From: Janthinobacterium silvisoli
Lineage (GTDB): Bacteria > Pseudomonadota > Gammaproteobacteria > Burkholderiales > Burkholderiaceae_D
Assembly (NCBI RefSeq): GCF_014200725.1
Contig: NZ_JACHCL010000001.1
Location: 868,001-932,000 of the forward strand
Direction: 5' to 3'
DNA: 64,000 nucleotides
Within the stretch, counting starts at the first letter, position 1. Every line of letters begins with the position of its first letter. The position numbers were made by a program, and so were the translations under genes. Below, one piece after another: positions 28,225-37,215 of the stretch. Below the pieces are notes generated by a model, which was given only the letters and a program-made list of their open reading frames with translations, did no database searches and was not told the DNA's origin.

Positions 28225-29154
28225 ATGGATTCAATAATGGCGCGCCAGGATATCAACCGCTCGTTCGAAATGGCGGTCTTCGCGGCCGTGGTGGAAGCCG
28301 GCGCGTTTTCCGCTGCGGCGCGGCGCCTGGAACTGACGCCATCGGCTGTCAGCAAACTGGTCAACCGCCTGGAAGCGCGGCTCGGTACGCGCTTGCTCCA
28401 GCGCAGCACGCGCCAATTGCACACCACGCCCGAGGGCGACGCCTTTTACGTGCAATGCAAACGCATCCTGGACGATATCAACAGCGCCGAACGCGAGGCG
28501 GCGCACGGTGCGGCGCCGCGCGGGCGGCTGCGCATCAATTGCTTCGTGCCCTTTGGCGTGCACTATCTGCTGCCCATCCTGCCCGAGTTCAGCGAGCGTT
28601 ACCCCGACATCCTGCTCGACGTGGTGGTCAGCGATGCCGTGGTCGACTTGCTGGAAGACCGCACCGATATCGCCATCCGCACGGGCCGCCTGAAGGAATC
28701 GAACCTGGTCGCGCGCAAGCTGGGCGAAGATTGCATGATCGTCGCTGCGTCGCCCGCTTATCTGGCGCGCCACGGCACGCCACGCACGCCGCAGGAACTC
28801 ACAGGACACAAACTGCTGGGATTTAATTTCCGGCACCAGAAGGAAGCCTGGCCCTTCCGCGATGGCGCGGGCGGCAGCGTCCACATCACGCCGCAGGGTG
28901 GCATCCTGGTCAGCGATGGCGAAAGCATGCGCCAGCTGGCGCTGGCCGGCATGGGATTGGGACGCTTCATGAGCCAGCACGTGCGCGACGATATCGCCCA
29001 GGGCCGGCTGGTGCCGCTGCTGGAAGACTACAGCACCGGCGATGGCGAAATCGTGCACGCCGTCTTCATGGGGCCGGGCTTGCAAGTGCCGGCCCGGGTC
29101 CGGGTGATGCTCGATTTCCTGCTGGAAAAGGTCAAGCTATCGCGTCCGTGCTAG
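28225..29154 (+). CDS. LysR family transcriptional regulator
   Basis: 309 aa. The N-terminal HTH is FSAAARRLELTPSAVSKLVNRLEARLG, followed by a periplasmic-binding-protein-like effector domain (RIRTGRLKES region conserved as DIAIRTGRLKESNLVARK). It belongs to the DmlR/YhjC-like subgroup. ATG 28225 or 28237 could both serve. Likely controls the divergent MFS exporter. Its TAG stop interlocks with the stop of the convergent EAL gene in CTAG at 29151-29154. Confidence 0.92.
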   Translation: MDSIMARQDINRSFEMAVFAAVVEAGAFSAAARRLELTPSAVSKLVNRLEARLGTRLLQRSTRQLHTTPEGDAFYVQCKRILDDINSAEREAAHGAAPRGRLRINCFVPFGVHYLLPILPEFSERYPDILLDVVVSDAVVDLLEDRTDIAIRTGRLKESNLVARKLGEDCMIVAASPAYLARHGTPRTPQELTGHKLLGFNFRHQKEAWPFRDGAGGSVHITPQGGILVSDGESMRQLALAGMGLGRFMSQHVRDDIAQGRLVPLLEDYSTGDGEIVHAVFMGPGLQVPARVRVMLDFLLEKVKLSRPC

Positions 29155-31313
29155 TAAGCGGGCTCCTCACCCAGCAGCAAGCGCTTGTCTTCCAGTAGCA
29201 TGGCTTCGAATTCCGCTGCGGGCACGGCGGGGCTGAACAGATAGCCCTGCAACTGATCACAGCCCAGTTCGCGCAGGAAATGCATCTGCTCGGCCGTTTC
29301 CACGCCTTCGGCGACAATTTCCTGGCGCAACTGCTGCGCCATGGTGACGATGGCGCGGGCGATAGCGCAATCGTTTTGCTCGAACGGCAAGCCGATGACA
29401 AACGAGCGGTCGATCTTGAGCGTGCTGATGGGAAATTTCTTCAGATAAGCCAGGCTGGAATAACCGGTGCCGAAATCATCCAAGGCCAGCGCCAGCCCCA
29501 TGGCCACCAATTCATTCATGATGCCGATCACCGTGTCGGCGCCGCGCATCAGCAGGCTTTCGGTGATTTCCAGCATGATCTGCTGGGGCCGCACGCGGTG
29601 CCGCGCCAGCACCGCCGCTATGCGCGCCGGCAATTGCGCATCGAACTGGCGCGCCGACAGATTGACGGCGATGGCCGGCATCTGCAAGCCGCGGTCTTCC
29701 CAGCTGCGGATCTGGCGGCACGCTTCGTCCAGCACCCAGGTGCCCAGTTCCAGGATCAGGCTGGTCTCTTCGGCGACGGGAATGAACACGCCGGGAGAAA
29801 CCATGCCGCGCATCGGATGCTTCCAGCGCAACAAGGCTTCCGCGCCCACGATACGCCCTGTGGCCAGGCTCACTTTCGGCTGGTAATGCAGTTCCAGCTC
29901 CTTGTCACCCAGCGCCAGGCGCATTTCGCTTTCCAGGCGCAAATGTTCCTTGGCGCGCCGGTTCATGTCTTCGCGGTAAAACAAAAACGTCGACTCGATA
30001 TTCTGCCCCGCCTTGGCCACGGCCACGTCGGCAAAGCGGAACAGGGCCGGCGCTTCCAGGCCATCTTCGGGATACACCGTGATGCCGATGCTGGCGCCCA
30101 CATGCAAGGCGTGCGCATCGATATTGATCGGCGCTTCCAACAGGTTCAGCAACTTTTGCGCCACATTGGCCGCATGCTCGCGCTTTTCGATATGCAGCAA
30201 GGCGACGACGAATTTATTGTTATCCACGCGGGCCAGGATGTCGGCGTCGCGCAGGGCTGCGCGGAACAGCTGGCCGATGGCGATCACCAGCTGGTCGCCC
30301 ACTTCATGGCCCAGGGTATCGCTGATCGAACCGATGCGGTTGATATCGATCACCATCAGCGCGCCATGCGTGCCCTGCCGCTTGGCTTCGGCCAGGCCCT
30401 GGTCCACCAGTTGGTTCAGCAGGCAGCGGTTGGGCAAGCCCGTCAGGCTGTCGTAATTGGCCATGCGCTGCATGCGCGCTTCGGCATCCTTGTGCACGCT
30501 GATATCGGAAAACAGGGAAAACACATGGCTGATTTCGCCGAACTCATCGCGCACCACGCTGATGGTCACGTCTTGCGGAAACAGTTCGCCATTCTTGCGC
30601 TTGCCGATGATCTCGCCGCGCCAGGAACCATGACCGCGCATGGCGGCGCGTACCTTGGCGCGAAAATCCGGGTCGTGCACGCCCGAGCGCAGCAAGTCCG
30701 GCGTGCGGCCGATCGCTTCGGCCGGCGAATAGCCGGTAATGCGGGAAAACGAACTGTTGATCGAGACGATGCGCTCTTCGGCATCCGTGATCAGCACGCC
30801 CTGCTCGCTGTCTTCGATGATGCGTGCATGCAATTTCACCTTGTCGACATCGGACAGCGGCTCGCTCAGCGCGCACAGGCGCACGGCCATGCCGGCCACC
30901 TTGCCCGCCTGGTCGTGCATCACATGGCGATGCATGCGCAGCCAGGTGACCATGCCCGACTTCTTGCGCCGGCGCACATCGGTAGCCACATCGCCCTGCA
31001 TCGAATGGAGCTCCAGGATGCCCTCTTCGGCATTGTCTTCCGGATACAAAAACAGGATGTGCTGGCCCAGCGCTTCAAACTCGGAATAGCCAAACATTTG
31101 CTCGGCGCCGTGATTCCAGCCGATCAGGAAACCATCGAGGTCGATTTCGAACAGCGCATCGGCCGGCGCCACGCGCACCACCGGACGGCTGGCGCCGCGC
31201 AGCAATTCAAGTTCACTATGCAAACGCGCCAGGGTGGCTGCCTGCTGGGGACCGGCCTGCTCACGGGCTTCCTGGCTCAGGCGCAAACACAGGGCAACTT
31301 TGGTTTCAAGCAT
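29151..31313 (-). CDS. PAS-PAS-GGDEF(degenerate)-EAL cyclic-di-GMP protein
   Basis: 720 aa, soluble. PAS domains at ~50-150 and ~165-275, a GGDEF-fold domain at ~285-445 whose active-site loop reads RVDNNKF instead of GGDEF, and an EAL phosphodiesterase domain at ~465-710. In the last, EAL (492-494), DDFGTGYSSL (612-621) and the EGVET loop are intact. It should hydrolyse cyclic-di-GMP; cyclase activity is not expected and the GGDEF fold may serve as a regulatory GTP sensor. ATG 31313 is preferred to TTG 31331. Confidence 0.92.
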   Translation of the reverse strand: MLETKVALCLRLSQEAREQAGPQQAATLARLHSELELLRGASRPVVRVAPADALFEIDLDGFLIGWNHGAEQMFGYSEFEALGQHILFLYPEDNAEEGILELHSMQGDVATDVRRRKKSGMVTWLRMHRHVMHDQAGKVAGMAVRLCALSEPLSDVDKVKLHARIIEDSEQGVLITDAEERIVSINSSFSRITGYSPAEAIGRTPDLLRSGVHDPDFRAKVRAAMRGHGSWRGEIIGKRKNGELFPQDVTISVVRDEFGEISHVFSLFSDISVHKDAEARMQRMANYDSLTGLPNRCLLNQLVDQGLAEAKRQGTHGALMVIDINRIGSISDTLGHEVGDQLVIAIGQLFRAALRDADILARVDNNKFVVALLHIEKREHAANVAQKLLNLLEAPINIDAHALHVGASIGITVYPEDGLEAPALFRFADVAVAKAGQNIESTFLFYREDMNRRAKEHLRLESEMRLALGDKELELHYQPKVSLATGRIVGAEALLRWKHPMRGMVSPGVFIPVAEETSLILELGTWVLDEACRQIRSWEDRGLQMPAIAVNLSARQFDAQLPARIAAVLARHRVRPQQIMLEITESLLMRGADTVIGIMNELVAMGLALALDDFGTGYSSLAYLKKFPISTLKIDRSFVIGLPFEQNDCAIARAIVTMAQQLRQEIVAEGVETAEQMHFLRELGCDQLQGYLFSPAVPAAEFEAMLLEDKRLLLGEEPAY

Positions 31314-31425
31314 GACGCCCCCGTTCGTCAACCGGGACAGAGAGGAAATTCAAGGGCGCTACAGTCTGTGTAATCATCAGAATCCCACTATGGGGCTTGG
31401 GGGTCGGACAAGAAATACTGTGATT

Positions 31426-31462
31426 ATGTTACCCTGAAAATGTTGGCTTATGTCAACATTTT
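31426..31462 (-). promoter_or_regulatory. Inverted repeat overlapping a candidate promoter of the EAL gene
   Basis: AAAATGTTG (31437-31445) and CAACATTTT (31454-31462) form a perfect 9-bp inverted repeat. On the minus strand it contains TTGACA (31451-31456), 19 nt before TAACAT (31426-31431), a plausible if widely spaced promoter. Alternatively it is an A/T-rich terminator of the upstream LysR gene. Confidence 0.35.
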
Positions 31463-31509
31463 GCAGCACCCGCAGAATAGCTGGCTGACCAGCCTGCATG
31501 GCCGCTGCT

Positions 31510-32439
31510 TCAGGCATGGGCACGGCCGGGCAGATGCTGCGCCAGCCGGGCAAACACCTCTGGCTCGCGCATGCGCGCCATCCACCAGCGCAGTGCGGCG
31601 CCATCCTCGCCCACCCGCCAGGCCAGATAAAACGTTTCCGACGGCTTCGGCTCTTCCACTTCTTTTTCCACCAGTTGGCCACGCGCGATGGAGGCGCGGG
31701 CGCAAGGGCCGGGCAAGAAACCAAAACCCAGGCCCAGCACCTGGTAATCAAACTTGATCTGCATGGTCGGCACGCTCAAGGCATCCTGGCCCAGCAACAG
31801 CCCTACCGTGCGCGGCGCCAGCTGGCGCGCCGAATCGGCCACCACCACGGCGCGGTGCTGTTGCAAGTCGCTGCGGCTAAGCGGCCCCGGCAGCTGGGCT
31901 AGCGGATGCGTAGGCGCCACGGCAAACACGAAATCCATTATGCCGATCGGCTGCGAAATATAGCCGCCACCAGCCGGCCCATCGCCGGGCGCGCCCACCA
32001 GCAAGTCCACCCTGCGTTCCAGCAGCGCTTCCCAGGTGCCGGACAAGGTTTCCTGCACCAGCCTCAACCGCGTCTGCTGTGCCGCGCCGTAAAACGCCTG
32101 CACGTCATCGGCCAGCGCCACGGCGGAAAACATGGTGTCGAGGCCGATGGCAATTTCCGTCTCCCAGCCCGAGGCCACCCTGCGCACACGGTGTTCCAGG
32201 TCTTGCGCGGCTTTTAACAGGTAGCGCCCTTCTTTCAGCAATTCCTGGCCAGCCGCCGTCAGCACGACTTTGGGGCCATGGCGCTGGAATACCTGCACGC
32301 CCAAATCATCCTCCAGCTTGGCGACCGTGTACGAGATAGTCGATGGCACTTTGTGCAATTGCTTGCCGGCAGCCGAAAACGAGCCCCGGCGATCGATGGC
32401 GTCGACAATTTGCAGCGCTTCCAGGCTCAGTCTTAACAT
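31510..32439 (-). CDS. LysR family transcriptional regulator next to pirin
   Basis: 309 aa with an N-terminal HTH (RGSFSAAGKQLHKVPSTIS) and a substrate-binding domain (IAIGLDTMFSAVALADDV onward). Divergent from the pirin gene; LysR/pirin divergent pairs recur in proteobacteria, so pirin is the likely target. The start at 32439 matches the family N-terminus. Confidence 0.92.
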   Translation of the reverse strand: MLRLSLEALQIVDAIDRRGSFSAAGKQLHKVPSTISYTVAKLEDDLGVQVFQRHGPKVVLTAAGQELLKEGRYLLKAAQDLEHRVRRVASGWETEIAIGLDTMFSAVALADDVQAFYGAAQQTRLRLVQETLSGTWEALLERRVDLLVGAPGDGPAGGGYISQPIGIMDFVFAVAPTHPLAQLPGPLSRSDLQQHRAVVVADSARQLAPRTVGLLLGQDALSVPTMQIKFDYQVLGLGFGFLPGPCARASIARGQLVEKEVEEPKPSETFYLAWRVGEDGAALRWWMARMREPEVFARLAQHLPGRAHA

Positions 32440-32457
32440 TCGATTTTTTCGATAATT

Positions 32458-32504
32458 AAACGGTAGATTTTCCGTTTTTCTTTCACGATATGGGCGCCTA
32501 TACT
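32458..32504 (+). promoter_or_regulatory. LysR/pirin divergent promoter region
   Basis: The inverted repeat AAACGG-N8-CCGTTT (32458-32477) is a possible LysR site. TATACT (32499-32504) is a -10 candidate for pirin. No clear -35 box accompanies it, as expected of an activator-dependent promoter. Confidence 0.35.
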
Positions 32505-32586
32505 GTCTTCATCGTGCAGAGAAGGTGCATCAGGCAATAGTCCTTCGAAATTATCGCACATTAACTCATAGAAAATGGAGTCCACC

Positions 32587-33288
32587 ATGTTACAGATACG
32601 TCATAGCGCAGAACGCGGTGCAGCCAACCATGGCTGGCTCAATTCCCATCACAGCTTTTCCTTCGGCCATTACCACGATCCGAAACACATGGGCTTCGGC
32701 CCCTTGCTGGTCATCAATGAAGACCGGGTAACCCCAGCCCAGGGTTTCGGCACCCACGGCCACCGCGACATGGAAATCATTTCCTATGTGCTCGAAGGCG
32801 CGCTGGAACACAAGGACAGCATGGGCACCGGTTCCATCCTGCACTATGGCGACGTGCAGCGCATGAGCGCCGGCAGCGGCGTGCGTCACAGCGAATTCAA
32901 TCCTTCGCCCACCGAAGGCGTGCACTTCCTGCAAATCTGGATACAGCCGAACGTGACGGGCATCGCCCCCAGCTATGAAGAGAAACATTTCGCGCCGGAA
33001 AGCAAACTGGGCAAGCTGCGCCTGATCGCTTCCAGCGATGGCCGCCAGGGTTCCGTGAAAATTCACCAGGATGCGGCCATCTACGCCAGCATCCTGCGCG
33101 AAGGCGAGCAGCTCGAGCATGCGCTGGGGGAAGGCCGCACAGCCTATGTGCACCTGATCCGTGGCAGCCTGGTGGTCAACGGCGTGCCCTTGAAAACGGG
33201 CGATGCGCTGAAACTGACACAGGAAGCGGTGGTGACCCTGTCGCAAGCGGAAGAAGCAGAAGTATTAGTCTTTGACCTCCCATACTAA
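32587..33288 (+). CDS. Pirin family protein
   Basis: 233 aa bicupin. The metal ligands are all present: His57 and His59 (GTHGHRDME), His101 and Glu103 (VRHSEFN), nearly the same positions as in human pirin. Bacterial pirins (YhhW type) can act as quercetinases or as redox-linked regulators; which applies here is unknown. GGAG at 32577-32580 fixes ATG 32587; the in-frame ATG at 32575 overlaps that site. Confidence 0.93.
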   Translation: MLQIRHSAERGAANHGWLNSHHSFSFGHYHDPKHMGFGPLLVINEDRVTPAQGFGTHGHRDMEIISYVLEGALEHKDSMGTGSILHYGDVQRMSAGSGVRHSEFNPSPTEGVHFLQIWIQPNVTGIAPSYEEKHFAPESKLGKLRLIASSDGRQGSVKIHQDAAIYASILREGEQLEHALGEGRTAYVHLIRGSLVVNGVPLKTGDALKLTQEAVVTLSQAEEAEVLVFDLPY

Positions 33289-33346
33289 CGGTATTGCAAA
33301 AGGCGGCCCCGGCCACAAGTAAGATGCCTGGCAATGGCAATATCAG

Positions 33347-33375
33347 GCGGGGGAAATCGTTTTCCCTGCTTTTTG
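33347..33375 (+). terminator. Terminator of the pirin gene
   Basis: Stem GGGAAA/TTTCCC (extended by outer GC pairs) with a 4-nt loop, followed by TGCTTTTT, about 60 nt after the pirin stop. Confidence 0.6.
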
Positions 33376-33382
33376 GTATGAT
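33375..33382 (+). promoter_or_regulatory. Candidate extended -10 promoter of ribA
   Basis: TGGTATGAT (33374-33382) is a TGn-extended -10. Transcription would begin near 33389, at the GGCGCGCC hairpin described next. Confidence 0.4.
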
Positions 33383-33387
33383 GACAG

Positions 33388-33428
33388 GGCGCGCCAGCAC
33401 CGCAGTGGTCAGGCGCGCCTTTCTTTTT
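33388..33428 (+). terminator. GC-rich hairpin with U-run directly before ribA (attenuator candidate)
   Basis: GGCGCGCC (33388-33395) and its identical palindromic copy (33412-33419) form an 8-bp all-GC stem with a 16-nt loop, followed by TTTCTTTTT. It ends 14 nt before the ribA ATG. It has the form of an intrinsic terminator, yet lies in the likely ribA leader. Confidence 0.6.
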
Positions 33429-33441
33429 GAACCTTACTTAT

Positions 33442-34107
33442 ATGAGCACAACCATGCAAAGCGGCGCGGACATCCTGACCACAGGCCAATTGGACTACAC
33501 GACTTCCTGCGCACTGCCGACGCCGTGGGCCCAGTTCACGCTGCACGCCTTTATCGAACACGCAACGGGCAAGGAACACCTGGCCATGGTGCTGGGCGAC
33601 GTGGGCAACGGCGAACCGGTACTGGCGCGCGTGCATTCCGAATGCCTGACGGGCGACGTGCTGTTTTCGCAACGCTGCGATTGCGGCGCCCAGCTGGAAG
33701 GCGCGCTGAAACGCATCGCCGAAGAAGGCCGCGGCATCTTGCTGTATCTGCGCCAGGAAGGACGCGGCATCGGCCTGATCAACAAGATCCGCGCCTACCG
33801 TCTGCAAGAAGCGGGCGCCGACACGGTGCAGGCGAATGAACAGCTGGGCTTCAAGGCCGATGCACGCAACTATGCGCTGTGCAAACCGATGTTCGGCCAA
33901 TTCGGCATCGCCAGCTTGCGCCTGATGACCAATAATCCGCGCAAGATTGCCGCCATGGAAGCGCTGGGCATCGTAGTGGCCGAGCGCGTCCCCCTGCTGG
34001 TCAACCGCAATGCCTTCAATCAGCATTATCTCAATACCAAGGCCAGCAAACTTGGCCACATGATGACGCCGGCAACGGCGCCCGCGCTGGAAGACGGCGC
34101 CCTGTAA
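33442..34107 (+). CDS. ribA: GTP cyclohydrolase II (riboflavin biosynthesis)
   Basis: Catalyses the first committed step from GTP to riboflavin in the cytosol. 221 aa. The zinc-binding cysteines are Cys68, Cys79 and Cys81 ([18 protein letters not shown]), followed by [10 protein letters not shown] and [17 protein letters not shown]. It is the stand-alone RibA, not fused to RibB. ATG 33442 or 33454 could start; neither has a good ribosome binding site, which is notable given the hairpin immediately upstream. Confidence 0.95.
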   Translation: MSTTMQSGADILTTGQLDYTTSCALPTPWAQFTLHAFIEHATGKEHLAMVLGDVGNGEPVLARVHSECLTGDVLFSQRCDCGAQLEGALKRIAEEGRGILLYLRQEGRGIGLINKIRAYRLQEAGADTVQANEQLGFKADARNYALCKPMFGQFGIASLRLMTNNPRKIAAMEALGIVVAERVPLLVNRNAFNQHYLNTKASKLGHMMTPATAPALEDGAL

Positions 34108-34182
34108 TGCCCTGGCCGGCTGCTGGATCACCCCAGACGCCGGCCTGCCCTGGCTTCGCTCCTGCTCACGCTCGAAGGATGC

Positions 34183-35562
34183 ATGAAATACTCACAATTT
34201 GCCTTGCTGCTGGCCAGCCTGACCTGCGCCAGCGTCTTCGCCGCCCCGGCCACCACGGCCGCCAAGGCGGCCGTCACCACGCCAACCCCAAGCACTGCCG
34301 CCGCCCCGGCCTCCGCTGCGCCTGACCACGCCGCCTTGCCGCCGCCCTCGTCGGCTGCGCAAAAGCTGTACACGGCAGCGCGCGCCGATATCCTGCAAAT
34401 ACGCGTGCTGCTGAAAAACGGCCGCACGCAATCGTCGGTCGGCTCGGGCTTTTTGATCGGCACGGGCAACCTGGTGGTCAGCAATTACCACGTGGTCTCG
34501 CAATTCGCGCTCGACCCGGACACCTATGTGGGCGAATGGGTCGACACCAGCGGCCAGCGCGGCAATGTCGAATTGCTGGCCGTCGATGTGCTGCACGACC
34601 TGGCCGTGCTGCGCGTGAACCGCCACGGCACGGGCTTTTTCAAGATGCCGGCCCAGCTGGCGCAACTGACGCAAGGCCAATATTTGTATTCGATGGGCAA
34701 TCCGCTCGACCTGGGTTTTGCCATTTCCGAAGGCGCTTACAACGGCGTCGTCACGCGCAGCTTTTATGACCAGCTGATGTTCACGGGCCCGATCAATGCC
34801 GGCATGAGCGGGGGACCCAGCGTTACCGCCAGCGGCGACGTGGCCGGCATCAATGTCTCCAAGCGCCTCGATGGCGAGCTGGTGAGTTTCCTGGTGCCCG
34901 CGCGCTACGCCCAGCAATTGCTGGACAAGGTCGCCCACCAGGACAAGCCGCCGAAAGATTTCAAGCCGCTGGTCACCGCGCAATTGCTGGCGCACCAGGA
35001 AGTCATGATCGATCGTCTGCTCGACACCCCATTGAGCCTGAAAGCCATGGGGCCGTACCGCGTGCCGGTGCGCGAATCGGACCAGATGCGCTGCTGGGGC
35101 CGCTCGAACGCGAAGGCAGACAAACCTTACACGGTAGACAACACCAGCTGCGCCATGGAGTCGGCCATCTATATTTCCGGCGCGCTGCAAACGGGGCAGG
35201 TGTCAATGCGCCATGAATTCCTGCGCAGCAGCGACCTGGGCGCCCTGCGCTTTGCACAACTGGCCAGCACCTCATTCAAGAATGAAAGCTTTGGCAGCTA
35301 CAAAAGCACCCAGCTGACGGGCCCACAGTGCACCGAACGCTTCGTCAAAAATGCCAGCCTGCCGCTGCGCGCCGTACTCTGCGTGCGCGCCTACCGCAAA
35401 TTCCCCGGCCTGTATGATTTCGCCCTGCTGGCCGCCAGTACCGATGAACCATTGATGAATCTGCAAAGCCGCATCGACGTGCGCGGCGTGTCTTACGACA
35501 ACGGCATGCGCGCCACCCGCACCTTCCTCGAAGCCTTATCGCGTGACAAGGGGAGCAAATAA
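34183..35562 (+). CDS. Periplasmic trypsin-like serine protease with unique C-terminal domain
   Basis: 459 aa with a signal peptide (cut after ASVFA) and an Ala/Pro/Thr-rich linker (~21-58), then a chymotrypsin-fold protease domain: His103 in SNYHVVS, Asp139 in LHDLAVL, Ser209 in GMSGGPSV. There is no PDZ domain, unlike DegP. The remaining ~210 residues match no family I know and hold four cysteines (MRCWG, TSCAME, PQCTE, VLCVR) likely forming two disulfides. GAAGGA precedes the ATG. The stop overlaps the start of the FHA gene (TAATG), so the two are made together. Confidence 0.85.
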   Translation: MKYSQFALLLASLTCASVFAAPATTAAKAAVTTPTPSTAAAPASAAPDHAALPPPSSAAQKLYTAARADILQIRVLLKNGRTQSSVGSGFLIGTGNLVVSNYHVVSQFALDPDTYVGEWVDTSGQRGNVELLAVDVLHDLAVLRVNRHGTGFFKMPAQLAQLTQGQYLYSMGNPLDLGFAISEGAYNGVVTRSFYDQLMFTGPINAGMSGGPSVTASGDVAGINVSKRLDGELVSFLVPARYAQQLLDKVAHQDKPPKDFKPLVTAQLLAHQEVMIDRLLDTPLSLKAMGPYRVPVRESDQMRCWGRSNAKADKPYTVDNTSCAMESAIYISGALQTGQVSMRHEFLRSSDLGALRFAQLASTSFKNESFGSYKSTQLTGPQCTERFVKNASLPLRAVLCVRAYRKFPGLYDFALLAASTDEPLMNLQSRIDVRGVSYDNGMRATRTFLEALSRDKGSK

Positions 35563-36566
35563 TGCGTGCCCCTTACTTCATTGAAATCCTGGCCGCCAAT
35601 GGCGAAGTGCAGCAGCGCCAGCGTATCGAAACATTGCCGATACGTTTAGGGCGCGGCTATGACAACGACTTTATCCTCGACGACGCCCACACGGCAGCCG
35701 AGCACGCCATCATCGAGGACGATGGCGAAGGCGGCTTGCTGCTGCGCGATCTGGGCAGCCACAATGGCGTGATCCACCAGGGCAAGCGCCAGCTGCAAGT
35801 AGCCTTGACAGGCAACAGCATCGTGCGCCTGGGCCATACCTTGCTGCGCGTGCGCGCCGCCGACCACCCGGTTGCGCCCGAACAAAGCGACACCACCATG
35901 CATGGCTGGGAAGGCACCAAGCCCGCGCTGACGGGCCTGGCCATGATCGGCCTGTCGGCCATCTTCAGCAACTGGCTGGGCGACGCCGAGAGTTTCGATC
36001 CGATTTCCTATTTGCAAATCCTTACCTACGCGCTGGCTGCCGGCCTGGTGTGGGCCTCGATCTGGGCCGTGGCCAACCGATTGTTTGGCCAGGTGGCCCG
36101 CTTCGGCCGCCATTTGTTCATCATCGGCTGCGGCCTGGTGGCGATGGAAGTGTGGGAACTGGCCAGCAATATGGTCGCCTATTCGCTGTCGCTGGAAACA
36201 CTGACGCGCTATGGCCGGCATATGTTCATCGTCATCGTCTGCTGCATGATCTACTTCCATCTGTGCACGATCAAGCCGCAGCATCCGCGCCGCTTTGCCG
36301 TGACCAGCGTGGTGCTGGCGATACTCGGCTCGGCCCTGGTGCTGCTGAGCAATCTGCAACTGAATGGCCGCCTGGCGGACGAACTGTATATGTCGGAACT
36401 GTCGCCGCCAGCGCTGCGTCTGGCGCCCGACCATACGACCGAGTCGTTCTTCAAGGATGCCGCCGCCCTCAAGAACAGCGTCGATGCCGAACGGGGCAAA
36501 GGCAGCAAGGGCGATGACGACGACGAAGGCGAAGATGATGGCGGCGATGGCGGCAGCGACGGCTGA
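35562..36566 (+). CDS. FHA-domain membrane protein with acidic tail
   Basis: 334 aa. An N-terminal FHA domain (~20-98) keeps the Gly30-Arg31 of LGRGYDND and LGSHNG (64-69), but the usual SRxH reads AAEH (45-48), so phosphothreonine binding may be altered. About five transmembrane helices follow (~123-140, 151-171, 184-202, 219-235, 244-264). The tail (310-334) is almost entirely Asp, Glu and Gly. Five helices with a cytoplasmic FHA would put the tail in the periplasm beside the partner protease. GGGGAG serves as ribosome binding site. Confidence 0.82.
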   Translation: MRAPYFIEILAANGEVQQRQRIETLPIRLGRGYDNDFILDDAHTAAEHAIIEDDGEGGLLLRDLGSHNGVIHQGKRQLQVALTGNSIVRLGHTLLRVRAADHPVAPEQSDTTMHGWEGTKPALTGLAMIGLSAIFSNWLGDAESFDPISYLQILTYALAAGLVWASIWAVANRLFGQVARFGRHLFIIGCGLVAMEVWELASNMVAYSLSLETLTRYGRHMFIVIVCCMIYFHLCTIKPQHPRRFAVTSVVLAILGSALVLLSNLQLNGRLADELYMSELSPPALRLAPDHTTESFFKDAAALKNSVDAERGKGSKGDDDDEGEDDGGDGGSDG

Positions 36567-36593
36567 TACGTGTGCAGCCAAGGTGTCAGAAAA

Positions 36594-37208
36594 CTAACAG
36601 TTGGCAACCAGTGCCAAGGTCTGAAGCTCCTCGAAATACCTGGGGACCTTCGGCTTGATAATATCCTCGTTGATTTGCAACACGATCGATTTCATCAGGT
36701 CAGTTTTGTTCAAGCTGGTAGTTTTCATCACAGCGGCGATTTCATCGGCCATCGCTTGCGTCACCTTGATGGACAGTCGCTTGCGCGCAGGCTCTGCCAG
36801 CACCTCAAACTCGGTTTTTTTCTTCAAGGCCCCCACCAGCCGCGCAGACCAGGCTGCGCTTTTGCTGGACTTGCTGACGTAATACATCAATAAGCGCTTC
36901 CTGAAATCCGGACTCACGGATGGATCAACACGGTAGCAAGCCAAATCCAGGGCATCTATATAAATCGCCGGGAGCTGCGCTTCAACTGGCACCATCGCCT
37001 TGTCACGGCTCGCCTTGATTGCGGGCGTCGATTGCGCAGGAGTCGACACTACCCGATCACAGAGATCACAAACCCCTGCCAGAATATCTTTCGCGACACC
37101 CACGCCATCGCTGAAAGGAACATCCCTGCGCTGATAGGTGGTGGCAACCAACGCCTTGCAGTGATAGCAAATCGCTTGGCTCTTGTCGCCTGCCTGCAAA
37201 AGTTTCAT
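36594..37208 (-). CDS. Putative antitoxin: YgiT-like zinc finger plus ribbon-helix-helix
   Basis: 204 aa. The N-terminus has two CxxC pairs (Cys14/17, Cys47/50) separated by TYQRRDVPFSDG, resembling the MqsA/YgiT zinc finger. Instead of the MqsA HTH, the C-terminal part (142-183: RKRLSIKVTQAMADEIAA then NKTDLMKSIVLQINEDI) has the strand-helix-helix pattern of a ribbon-helix-helix DNA-binding domain. The start is the ATG at 37208, with GAGGAAA overlapping the stop region of the upstream gene 7 nt away. Antitoxin role is inferred from architecture and pairing. Base composition is lower in G+C than the surroundings. Confidence 0.65.
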   Translation of the reverse strand: MKLLQAGDKSQAICYHCKALVATTYQRRDVPFSDGVGVAKDILAGVCDLCDRVVSTPAQSTPAIKASRDKAMVPVEAQLPAIYIDALDLACYRVDPSVSPDFRKRLLMYYVSKSSKSAAWSARLVGALKKKTEFEVLAEPARKRLSIKVTQAMADEIAAVMKTTSLNKTDLMKSIVLQINEDIIKPKVPRYFEELQTLALVANC

Positions 37209-37215
37209 GATTTCC

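Noticed and set aside
33289-33441. FMN riboswitch upstream of ribA
   Set aside because: The conserved RFN core elements are not present and the leader is too short; only a simple hairpin is seen.
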